Shown: piece after piece, positions 1 through 6,806 of the stretch
Numbering within the stretch: position 1 is the first letter of the stretch
How the letters are laid out: every line of letters begins with the position of its first letter
Source of the DNA: Deltaproteobacteria bacterium
Lineage (GTDB): Bacteria; Bdellovibrionota; Bdellovibrionia; JABDDW01
Assembly (NCBI GenBank): GCA_013287405.1
Contig: JABDDW010000024.1
Span: forward strand, 1 to 21,990
Reading direction: 5' to 3'
Length of the DNA stretch: 21,990 bases
Position numbers and translations under genes: made by a program
The notes under the pieces: generated by a model
Database searches by the model: none
What the model was told of the DNA's origin: nothing
Seen by the model: the letters and a program-made list of their open reading frames with translations, nothing else

Positions 1-393
1 CTCTACGTCGAAGTTAATTTCCATGCGCTGGAGACCAATGGCGTCTCGACTCTATCAAATACCGATGATTTGGTTCCGTACTATCAGATTCCCATTCTAG
101 CTAATTATTGGTTTGGAGGGATTTTAGCTCTGGGCTTGGGCGGCTATTATGGAATGCCAGGGGGGAATATCTCCATTGCGGGGACTACGGGTTCATTTGC
201 GTCTCAGAATTATCAAACGAGCGATTACGGCGGGATTGGAGATCTTCAAATACGGGTTCCCTTGGGGATGGTGTCATTTATTTCAGCTATGGCCATGTAT
301 GAGTATGGACTTCAAAACGTTTCAACTCAAAACACTTTGAATATTCACAATCAGGGGTTCATTTTTCTTGCTGGTCTCGGTTTAGGTCTCTAG
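1..393 (+). CDS. Outer-membrane beta-barrel-like protein, C-terminal part (5' truncated by window edge)
   Basis: The frame is open from base 1 to the TAG at 391-393, so the gene starts outside the window and about 130 C-terminal residues are visible. They alternate hydrophobic/aromatic and small polar residues in short strands separated by Gly/Ser/Asn-rich turns. The protein ends in a Gly-Leu repeat (LAGLGLGL). This is the look of the last strands of a small outer-membrane beta-barrel of the porin/OmpA-like type, but no specific family can be named from this part. The C-terminal residue is Leu, not the classical Phe. The stop codon overlaps the stop of the convergent reductase gene within a single CTAG. 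Barrel assignment is inference from composition. Confidence 0.6.
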   Translation, partial: LYVEVNFHALETNGVSTLSNTDDLVPYYQIPILANYWFGGILALGLGGYYGMPGGNISIAGTTGSFASQNYQTSDYGGIGDLQIRVPLGMVSFISAMAMYEYGLQNVSTQNTLNIHNQGFIFLAGLGLGL

Positions 394-1103
394 CCGTAGG
401 ATTCTGTATAAATCTTATTTGCAGGAAAGCTCTTGGCGAGGAGCATCTCCTTGACCCCTTTAATCATCGCAGGGTTGCCACAAATATAAAATTCTGTGGG
501 TCGGCTTAAATTAAGCTTAGCTATATGATCAGTAACAAAACCAGTAGAGCCATTCCAGTTTGAGTCTAAAGGTTTATCAAGGACATAGTTGATCGCAAGT
601 TTTGGTAGAGATTTCTTGAGGTCGTTTAATTCCTTTTCGTAAAATATTTCTTTTTCATTCCACACGCCCATAAAAACTTTAAAGTCGACGTCTTTATGTT
701 TGGGGCCCTGACTTGCTAGCATGGCGTAAAGTGGCGCAAGACCTGTGCTCGTGCAAACATGAATGACCTGTTCGGCCGGGGGGTCTTTGAAAAGAAATTT
801 GCCAAAGGGACCGGTGTAATCAATGAGCTCTCCACCCTTGAGGGTTTGAACCCACTCCGAGGCTATACCATGAGGATAGAATTTAATAACTAAACGAAAT
901 GAGTTTTTAACATGATCAGCTGAAGCCACGGAATAGGCTCTAGGGGCCAATTTTCCGTCTCCTTGAGGAATTTGGAGCATGACGAATTGTCCTGCTTTAA
1001 AATTAATTTCTGTAGGTTCTAGAAGCTCAAAATAAAGCTCCCTCACGGTAGGAGTGAGATCAACAATCTTTGCAAGTTTTGATTTAAACAATTTTGGTGG
1101 CAT
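390..1103 (-). CDS. Ferredoxin-NADP reductase-like FAD/NAD(P)H oxidoreductase
   Basis: Predicted soluble flavoprotein of 237 aa from the ATG at 1103. It carries the ferredoxin-reductase signatures in order: the FAD-binding RAYS motif about 55 residues in, the nucleotide-binding CTSTGLAPL motif about residues 117-125, CGNPAMI about residues 208-214, and a C-terminal Tyr-Thr-Glu segment. No plant-type [2Fe-2S] domain is fused, so it probably passes electrons to or from a separate ferredoxin or flavodoxin; the physiological partner is unknown. An in-frame TTG at 1139 would add 12 residues. That TTG is the first half of a perfect TTGACA -35 box and has no Shine-Dalgarno, so I prefer the ATG. Gene is divergent from nadA. 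FNR, NqrF-like or oxygenase-reductase roles cannot be separated here. Confidence 0.85.
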   Translation of the reverse strand: MPPKLFKSKLAKIVDLTPTVRELYFELLEPTEINFKAGQFVMLQIPQGDGKLAPRAYSVASADHVKNSFRLVIKFYPHGIASEWVQTLKGGELIDYTGPFGKFLFKDPPAEQVIHVCTSTGLAPLYAMLASQGPKHKDVDFKVFMGVWNEKEIFYEKELNDLKKSLPKLAINYVLDKPLDSNWNGSTGFVTDHIAKLNLSRPTEFYICGNPAMIKGVKEMLLAKSFPANKIYTESYG

Positions 1104-1109
1104 GGGTCT

Positions 1110-1139
1110 ATAATGCTTACTAAGCCATAGGGCTGTCAA
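1110..1139 (-). promoter_or_regulatory. Sigma70-type promoter for the reductase gene, predicted leaderless
   Basis: On the minus strand TTGACA (1139-1134, perfect -35) is followed after 18 bp by CATTAT (1115-1110, 4 of 6 matches to TATAAT). The expected transcription start, 6-8 bases past the -10, falls on or within a base of the A of the ATG at 1103. There is no Shine-Dalgarno before that ATG. This predicts a leaderless mRNA. Confidence 0.5.
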
Positions 1140-1152
1140 ACGTTTTTGGACT

Positions 1153-1180
1153 TTGAGTTTCCTTTAAGGGGGTGTAGATT
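1153..1180 (+). promoter_or_regulatory. Possible nadA promoter
   Basis: TTGAGT (1153-1158), a 16-bp spacer and TAGATT (1175-1180) lie in the 86-bp gap between the reductase ATG and nadA. A start 6-8 bases downstream would put the 5' end within a few bases of the nadA ATG at 1190. This conflicts with the purine-rich AAGGGGGTG at 1166-1174, which could be a distant (15-nt) ribosome binding site and would then require a start further upstream. Confidence 0.25.
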
Positions 1181-1189
1181 ACCCACGCT

Positions 1190-2257
1190 ATGGACCGCTT
1201 AACTAAATTAGAGGATTACGAAAAACTCTCCGAAGACGCGTTGGTCGAGAGGATCCAGTTTCTTAAGAGCCGCAGCGGGTCAGACCTTATTATTTTGGGC
1301 CACCATTACCAACGACCTAAAATTACTAAGCTCAGCGATTTTGTCGGCGATAGTTTCGGATTGTCCGCGAAAGCGGCTCAGGCTCCCGGCAAAAAAATAG
1401 TATTTTGTGGAGTTCGGTTTATGGCCGAAAGTGCGGCCATATTGTGTAATCCTTCGCAAAAAGTTTATCATCCCGATCCCGAGGCTGGGTGCCCGATGGC
1501 CGATATGGCTAAAATGGAGCAAGTCATGGGGGCTTGGAGAAAAATTGAAGATTGTGGAACAAGTGGGGTTGTGCCCATCACTTATATGAATTCTACAGCA
1601 GACCTTAAATCTTTTTGTGGGGAGCGCGGTGGAATTGTCTGCACGTCTTCTAATGCTGAAAAGACTTTTCGATGGGCCTTTGAGAGAGGAAGAAAGATTT
1701 TCTTTTTTCCCGATGAGCATTTGGGGCGAAATACATCCAAGAAACTTCAGCTTGAAGGTGAAGACTTGGTTTTGTGGAACCCTAAAGAAAAAGATGGGGG
1801 CTTAACCCATGAGCAGATTCTAAGGGCTAAGGTCATCCTTTGGGCAGGACACTGTCCAGTCCATATGGAATTTAAGCTTCGGGATATAAAACACGTGAGG
1901 CAATATTATCCGGGGGCTAAGGTGATCGTTCATCCCGAATGCGAAAAAGACTGCGTGGACGCGGCCGATGCTTCTGGGAGTACTGATTATATTGTGAAAT
2001 ACGTTGCTGATCAGCCGCCTAAATCTGTGACTTTTGTGGGAACCGAAGTGAATCTGGTGATAAGGCTTCAGACCATGTTCCCAGATAGAAAGGTCTTTAA
2101 GCTTCAAAGGAGCCTTTGTCTTACTATGTACCAGATAAATTTGGCCAATTTGTGTTTCACTTTGGATCATCTCGATGAACTGGCAACAGTTACCCTCCCT
2201 GACCATGTAAAAATCAACGCACGTATAGCCTTAAATAGGATGCTTGCGTTGCACTAG
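1190..2257 (+). CDS. nadA: Quinolinate synthase (NadA)
   Basis: Condenses iminoaspartate with dihydroxyacetone phosphate to quinolinate in de novo NAD synthesis, in the cytoplasm, using an oxygen-sensitive [4Fe-4S] cluster. The 355-aa length is usual for the family. Recognisable blocks are LGHHYQRP near residue 36, VRFMAESAAIL around 75-85, DPEAGCPMADM with Cys101, CTSSNA at 151-156, FFPDEHLGR at 172-180, GHCPVHMEF with Cys222, VHPEC at 247-251, and CLTMYQINLANL starting at Cys310. Cys101, Cys222 and Cys310 are the likely cluster ligands by family position. The partner L-aspartate oxidase (nadB) and nadC are not in the window. The start is the ATG at 1190. The stop lies inside a strong hairpin, described separately. 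Confidence 0.95.
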   Translation: MDRLTKLEDYEKLSEDALVERIQFLKSRSGSDLIILGHHYQRPKITKLSDFVGDSFGLSAKAAQAPGKKIVFCGVRFMAESAAILCNPSQKVYHPDPEAGCPMADMAKMEQVMGAWRKIEDCGTSGVVPITYMNSTADLKSFCGERGGIVCTSSNAEKTFRWAFERGRKIFFFPDEHLGRNTSKKLQLEGEDLVLWNPKEKDGGLTHEQILRAKVILWAGHCPVHMEFKLRDIKHVRQYYPGAKVIVHPECEKDCVDAADASGSTDYIVKYVADQPPKSVTFVGTEVNLVIRLQTMFPDRKVFKLQRSLCLTMYQINLANLCFTLDHLDELATVTLPDHVKINARIALNRMLALH

Positions 2258-2277
2258 GGCGTGTCCTCACGCCCTAG
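2254..2277 (+). terminator. Hairpin at the end of nadA, probable terminator
   Basis: A perfect 10-bp inverted repeat (ctagggcgtg / cacgccctag) encloses a 4-base loop (tcct). The nadA stop TAG at 2255-2257 is within the left arm. No uninterrupted T tract follows, only a loosely T-rich stretch at 2288-2310, so it is not a textbook intrinsic terminator. It may act as an RNA 3'-end stabiliser or a weak terminator. Confidence 0.6.
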
Positions 2278-2375
2278 ATGTGGCAAATCCTTCAATTCTT
2301 TCTTGCATTTAGGCCCCAACCCCAGTAGCTATAGAAGTATGATTACTAGCGTTAAACAGCCTTGCGAGAGCACCG

Positions 2376-4073
2376 TTGAAATTTACAGATTTTGAGTTAC
2401 GACCGGAAATTCTAGAAGCAGTAACTGCGGCCGGCTTTGAGCAGCCCACCCCCATCCAAGAAGTTGTTATTCCCCAAGTATTGAAAGGCAAAGATGTTTC
2501 AGGCTTAGCCCAAACCGGAACAGGGAAGACTGCGGCGTTCGTTATCCCTCTTATTGATCGAATTTTGCGGCACCGAAGTGGAGAGACGGGAGAAAGAGTC
2601 CCTACCCATTGGAAGAAAAACAGCTACGTTTTAGTTTTGGTCCCTACCCGTGAACTTGCATCGCAAGTCGAAGAGAGTATTGGGATATTTGGCAAGAAAG
2701 CCGGTATGAAGAGCGTCGTTATTGTGGGCGGGAGTGCCTATGATGGCCAGCGAGTCAGTTTAAGAAGTGGCGTCGAATTTGTGGTGGGAACTCCAGGCCG
2801 ACTTTTGGATCTCTACAAATCCCACGACCTTGATTTAAACAGCGTCGGAGCTATTGTTTTTGATGAAGCTGATCGGATGTTCGACATGGGCTTCAAAGAC
2901 GATATGAAATATATTTTAAAGAGAGTGCCTCGCAATAGACAGTTCCTGCTCTTTAGCGCGACACTCAACTTTGACGTCCTCAACACAGCTTATCTTTTTG
3001 GAGCTGAACCCATCGAATTTAATGTGAGCCGTGATCAAGCCACTGCTGAAGGGGTCGATCATGAGATTCTGCATGTGGGCCAAGACGATAAGCCCATGTT
3101 TCTTCTTTCTGTATTAAAGAAATATAACCCACAACAGTGTATTGTTTTTAGTAATTTCAAATACAATGTCGCTCATATCGCTCGTTTTTTAAAAAATAAC
3201 AATATTGAAGCCATAGAGATGAGTTCTCTTCTAAGCCAGCAGCAGAGAAATAAAGTCCTTGAGTCTTTTAAAAGCGGTAAAAAACAGATTCTCGTGGCCA
3301 CCGATGTGGCAGCCCGGGGCCTAGACGTTAAAGGCATTGATCTTGTTATCAATTACGATCTTCCTGATGATGCCGAAGGCTATGTTCATCGCATAGGGCG
3401 CACGGGCCGAGCGGGAGGGAGTGGCAAGGCAGTAGGATTAGTGAGCGATCGGGATGTAGAAGCCCTTGTTCGAATCGAAAATTATTTAAAAGAGAAACTC
3501 AAAATTGGTTGGCTGGAAGAAAGTGAGTTAATCAAAGAGTTTAAAGCTTTTACCCGAGACGAAGGGCGTCCAAGGCGACAGGGATTACCGCCGCGAAATA
3601 ATAGGCAGGGTCCTCCTCAGCGTGGTTTTCAGCCAGGTCCTTTGGCAAGGCCCGTTGGGAAGGGGGGGCGCCCCCATCAGCGTACTGGCCCTAACGGAAA
3701 AGGGCCTTCTGGGAAGGGATTTAGCCCTGCAAAGGGATCTGGTCCCATACATCGACCCGAGAATGCACCTCATGGTCAAACAGCAAACCAATCCCATTCA
3801 GCAGTGTCTCATCAACACAGGGATCGAAAATCAGGGCGACACGGCGGTATAGCTAATGCGGCCACTGGCGGGCCAAGGACCCAGGGCGGAAATTCTCGTG
3901 GGCAAGATTCCAGGCATCGCGCCGACAACCGGTTAAGATCTCAACCAGGGAGTCCTTCGGGACCACTGCCCCAAAGACGACCCCTGCATAAATCCCCATC
4001 TGCCGTACCCAAAGGGTCGGAAAGTGGTGTAGGTATGAAAATTAAGGGATTCTTTGCAAAGCTATTTAAATAA
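2376..4073 (+). CDS. DEAD-box ATP-dependent RNA helicase (RhlE-like) with long basic tail
   Basis: Unwinds RNA duplexes, with likely roles in ribosome assembly, mRNA decay or cold adaptation. The 565-aa protein has the Q motif (TPIQ, 25-28), motif I AQTGTGKT (45-52), PTRELA (90-95), GTPGR (138-142), DEAD (163-166), SAT (194-196), VATDVAARGLD (307-317) and HRIGRTGRAG (338-347). From about residue 395 to the end it is a low-complexity tail rich in Arg, Gly, Pro, Gln, His and Lys, likely disordered and RNA-binding. The last 12 residues (MKIKGFFAKLFK) look like a basic amphipathic helix. The start is TTG at 2376, because the nearest upstream in-frame stop is at 2340 and no ATG or GTG lies between. 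A GAGAG about 8 bases upstream is a weak ribosome site. RhlE-type is inferred from core plus tail. Confidence 0.93.
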   Translation: MKFTDFELRPEILEAVTAAGFEQPTPIQEVVIPQVLKGKDVSGLAQTGTGKTAAFVIPLIDRILRHRSGETGERVPTHWKKNSYVLVLVPTRELASQVEESIGIFGKKAGMKSVVIVGGSAYDGQRVSLRSGVEFVVGTPGRLLDLYKSHDLDLNSVGAIVFDEADRMFDMGFKDDMKYILKRVPRNRQFLLFSATLNFDVLNTAYLFGAEPIEFNVSRDQATAEGVDHEILHVGQDDKPMFLLSVLKKYNPQQCIVFSNFKYNVAHIARFLKNNNIEAIEMSSLLSQQQRNKVLESFKSGKKQILVATDVAARGLDVKGIDLVINYDLPDDAEGYVHRIGRTGRAGGSGKAVGLVSDRDVEALVRIENYLKEKLKIGWLEESELIKEFKAFTRDEGRPRRQGLPPRNNRQGPPQRGFQPGPLARPVGKGGRPHQRTGPNGKGPSGKGFSPAKGSGPIHRPENAPHGQTANQSHSAVSHQHRDRKSGRHGGIANAATGGPRTQGGNSRGQDSRHRADNRLRSQPGSPSGPLPQRRPLHKSPSAVPKGSESGVGMKIKGFFAKLFK

Positions 4074-4080
4074 TTCTTGG

Positions 4081-4126
4081 TAGAGGAAGGTGAATTCCAA
4101 AGTCTTCATCGCAGCCGCTTCCTCTA
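4081..4126. repeat. 9-bp inverted repeat between convergent genes
   Basis: TAGAGGAAG at 4081-4089 is exactly complementary to CTTCCTCTA at 4118-4126, with 28 bases between. It lies in the 99-bp gap between the helicase stop and the stop of the minus-strand secreted protein. The loop is too long for a classical intrinsic terminator and no T tract follows on either strand. It may still be a bidirectional 3'-end structure. Confidence 0.3.
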
Positions 4127-4172
4127 GGTCAGCTGCGCCACCAACATATGATGGAGGAATAGCTGGTCCTGG

Positions 4173-5240
4173 TTACTGTCCCACACAAACAGCAGGTTCA
4201 AAATAAAATTTTTCCGGATTATTCGTGATGTCCATTGTATACGGAATAATATTATTGGCCTTCCGTGAGGTATCGTCCAGAGCCTGAATGAGCACTCTCT
4301 TAGTTCTCTTATTTAACTTACCAGCAAAAGAATTACCTGGGCTTATGTAAACAAAACCATGTTCCTGTGCCTCCCTTGACTCCTCAACCGTAGGAACTCT
4401 CCACTTTGAATTATCTGGTTTATTTGTATTACAAGCATTGATTTGAGCCGCCGCTTTGTAGGGGCCATCAATTAATCGCCATAATTTCAAAGTAGCCTCA
4501 TCCTGCCAAATATCCTCGAATTTTTCAGTCATGGGATCATACTGATGCGTCACCAAAACCCAATGAAATTCAGGACCGTCGTGAAACGCCCAAAAAACAT
4601 CAGTACTATGAGCGAGCTTTCTACAATCGTTGGCTCGATTTTCGGTGGTCCCAGCCAGTCCGCATTCCTGTTGAGCCGTCGACTCGTAATAGATTCCTTG
4701 TACGGTCATCATATTTCCTTCGTCATTACACTTAACTCCAACGGAGGAATTCAGGCCAAAATCAAGTTGGCCAAGGGCTCCCGCTATATCCCAGCAATTA
4801 TACTTAGCCAATTTAATGGTTTTGGTCGTTATCAGAGAGTTGGAGGGACCATTGAAAATAGCCTTGACCATAAACTTTTCAGCTGTCGTTTTATATGTCT
4901 TTCCACGGGCCGAGCACCCTCCATGAAGGCAACTCGCCTCAGACATTTCTCCAAACGAGGCCACAGCCAAAGCGTTTCCAAGCACTGGCCTGATAGTTAC
5001 GTCCGCAATAGCATTTCCCACACCATGGGTGGTGTCTTTCGCAATGCAAGAGGCAATCTGGAGCGTGATCTGCGGATCCGACAGTTCTGAAAATAAAGTC
5101 TTTCCTTCGGCACAGACATCAAATCTGTCATTATCTTTAATCGACGCAATCTTTGATGAAAAAATAACAGGATCAGCCCAGGCTTGTCCCCAGCTTAGTA
5201 AAAGAAAAAGGGCTCCGCCAATCATTGTCTTGCAACACAT
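4173..5240 (-). CDS. Secreted protein with DUF1566/Lcl-like C-terminal region
   Basis: A 355-aa exported protein of unknown function. The ATG at 5240 is preceded by AGGAG at 6-7 bases spacing. A Sec signal peptide of about 22 residues ends at AWA-DP. Residues about 210-355 resemble the DUF1566/Lcl C-terminal fold: a Trp-rich segment (FWAFHDGPEFHWVLV), an Ala/Cys helix, KWRVPTVEESREA matching the WRLPT..EL signature, and a terminal AVCVGQ near the usual C-terminal Cys. Several cysteines suggest disulfides outside the cytoplasm. The first 200 residues match nothing I recognise. The frame stays open for 36 more codons past the TAA (see findings). A 181-codon antisense frame inside it is a shadow. 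Family assignment is moderately sure, function unknown. Confidence 0.75.
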   Translation of the reverse strand: MCCKTMIGGALFLLLSWGQAWADPVIFSSKIASIKDNDRFDVCAEGKTLFSELSDPQITLQIASCIAKDTTHGVGNAIADVTIRPVLGNALAVASFGEMSEASCLHGGCSARGKTYKTTAEKFMVKAIFNGPSNSLITTKTIKLAKYNCWDIAGALGQLDFGLNSSVGVKCNDEGNMMTVQGIYYESTAQQECGLAGTTENRANDCRKLAHSTDVFWAFHDGPEFHWVLVTHQYDPMTEKFEDIWQDEATLKLWRLIDGPYKAAAQINACNTNKPDNSKWRVPTVEESREAQEHGFVYISPGNSFAGKLNKRTKRVLIQALDDTSRKANNIIPYTMDITNNPEKFYFEPAVCVGQ

Positions 5241-5324
5241 GTAACTCTCCTATTTTAAATTCTTCAAACCAGGCTGAAATGCAAATAGTGAGCCACACCT
5301 TTTTAAAAATGAAGGTTCCGATGG

Positions 5325-6806
5325 TTAGAAACTTAGAGAGCCAAAAAGGCCTCCCTTTGTATATAAATTTTGACTGGAGTTATAGAGGGAAGTAAGGCCG
5401 TACTGGTTACTTAAACTTTCTAGGCTGAGAAAGGCTCCGACTTTAAACCTGTGGCTCATCGCGTATTGAAGATAAGCCACATTTGTAAGGGAGGTACTGG
5501 CATACTGGAATTTTGTAGGATCCGCAAAGGTTTGATTTCGATAAATGAGACTGTACATGAATTCTATATTTTTAATAAAGAAGAGTTCGACATTTGTTCT
5601 AAAAAACTTTAATCCAAAACTATCGTAGCTTGTGGCACCGTATTGGGAAGCCACTTTGAAATTAAAATTACGGTAAGTGAGGCCCCCGCGAATCAAATTC
5701 CCGGTATCTTCGGCGAACTGACCTAAGACATTGATTCCAGTATCAACCACCCCGGCTCCGTAAAAATTAAAAGCAAACTGTCCATAATCAAAACCAAACT
5801 CTAAAAGACCAATTTCTTTACTTCTATCATCGTGGTTGAGGGGAACGTCCTGAATTCCCCATTTGTATTTGGTCCCCACCAAGACCACATTCGGATCCAA
5901 AAAGGCTTGCAAATGAAAGTAGTCCGCCTTGAAGCTGTAGTAAATCTGGGTTTGTGGTTCTTCATGAATACTTGAGTAGATCGGCGCGGTCCCTGTAAGA
6001 AATTGGCGCTGATAACCAAAAGGGCCAGAGGAGAATTCGTCGATAAGTATGGGAGTTAAGTTGGTTCGCGATTCTGAGGCTCCATAACGGCTTGGGTAAG
6101 ATACCCACATCCCAAGGGAAGTGATATTTTTGTACATCTGCGGAACAGGATAAAAACTTTGCTCTCGATCGTAATCACGAATTCCGTCGTGACCTTTCTT
6201 GAGACGATCGAGTTCTTTTTTTATCACCACGGGATCACTTAAAATCTGTTGAGGGTAAACCCTGTGGGGTTTTTCTCGAGAAGAGAGTTGGCCCTCGTAT
6301 TGAATGGGGCAGTATTCAAATGAATAAGGATGCGTGAATTCGTATTTGCGGGTGACTTGGTTGTTAAAGTTGAGGTCGCGGGGCGTGTCTGCAATGGAGA
6401 CCTTCCAAATGCTTTCGCGGTCCACCACGGCTTCACCGCCGTTGAGAGTCAAAAACGAAATTTTGCCCTCAGAGAAATCAATGGGCCAACCTTGAATGAG
6501 AGGGACCAAATTTTGCTCATGAAGGGTGTCAATCCTCACCATCTGAAGATCCTTCCCCCCTCTATTTTTTTGAATGGGCAACATATCAAGGGGGTAGTAG
6601 GCCCAATAGATAATTTCATATCGCGGGACTTTAATGACCGACCCGTCCATTCTGAGAAGTTGAACTTCGTAATTATCAACTCCGGTGATGACCCCAAGTT
6701 CACGACGACAAGCGCTTAAGTATAAAGCATTAATATTAATCGCAAGGGCCGATTCACAAATCAGCACGGTTACAAAGCCGATGAGGAGCCTAGAAATCAA
6801 ATTCAA
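5325..6806 (-). CDS. Predicted outer-membrane protein, second of a tandem paralog pair
   Basis: 493 aa, family not recognised. A signal peptide covers about residues 1-22 (ending ALA). Residues about 23-140 contain two short beta-rich modules, the first reminiscent of an Sm/SH3-like barrel (GVITGVDNYEV, then VPRYEI), the second holding QGWP at 105-108. Residues about 230-493 are alternating aromatic/polar strands typical of an outer-membrane beta-barrel, ending in the C-terminal Phe used as a BAM signal. Cys33 and Cys166 occupy exactly the same positions as in the upstream paralog and may form a disulfide. The start is TTG at 6806, strongly supported by AGGAGGGG five bases upstream. It overlaps the end of the upstream gene by 17 bp, so translation is probably coupled. 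Confidence 0.8.
   Translation of the reverse strand: MNLISRLLIGFVTVLICESALAININALYLSACRRELGVITGVDNYEVQLLRMDGSVIKVPRYEIIYWAYYPLDMLPIQKNRGGKDLQMVRIDTLHEQNLVPLIQGWPIDFSEGKISFLTLNGGEAVVDRESIWKVSIADTPRDLNFNNQVTRKYEFTHPYSFEYCPIQYEGQLSSREKPHRVYPQQILSDPVVIKKELDRLKKGHDGIRDYDREQSFYPVPQMYKNITSLGMWVSYPSRYGASESRTNLTPILIDEFSSGPFGYQRQFLTGTAPIYSSIHEEPQTQIYYSFKADYFHLQAFLDPNVVLVGTKYKWGIQDVPLNHDDRSKEIGLLEFGFDYGQFAFNFYGAGVVDTGINVLGQFAEDTGNLIRGGLTYRNFNFKVASQYGATSYDSFGLKFFRTNVELFFIKNIEFMYSLIYRNQTFADPTKFQYASTSLTNVAYLQYAMSHRFKVGAFLSLESLSNQYGLTSLYNSSQNLYTKGGLFGSLSF

Noticed and set aside
1280..1720. 146-codon minus-strand frame inside nadA
   Set aside because: Shadow of a clearly conserved NadA coding frame.
3585..3852. 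Open frames on both strands across the helicase tail
   Set aside because: By-products of the biased codon composition of the low-complexity tail.
4545..5090. 181-codon open frame on the plus strand
   Set aside because: It is antisense to the minus-strand secreted protein, which has a ribosome site, a signal peptide and recognisable motifs; the antisense frame has none.
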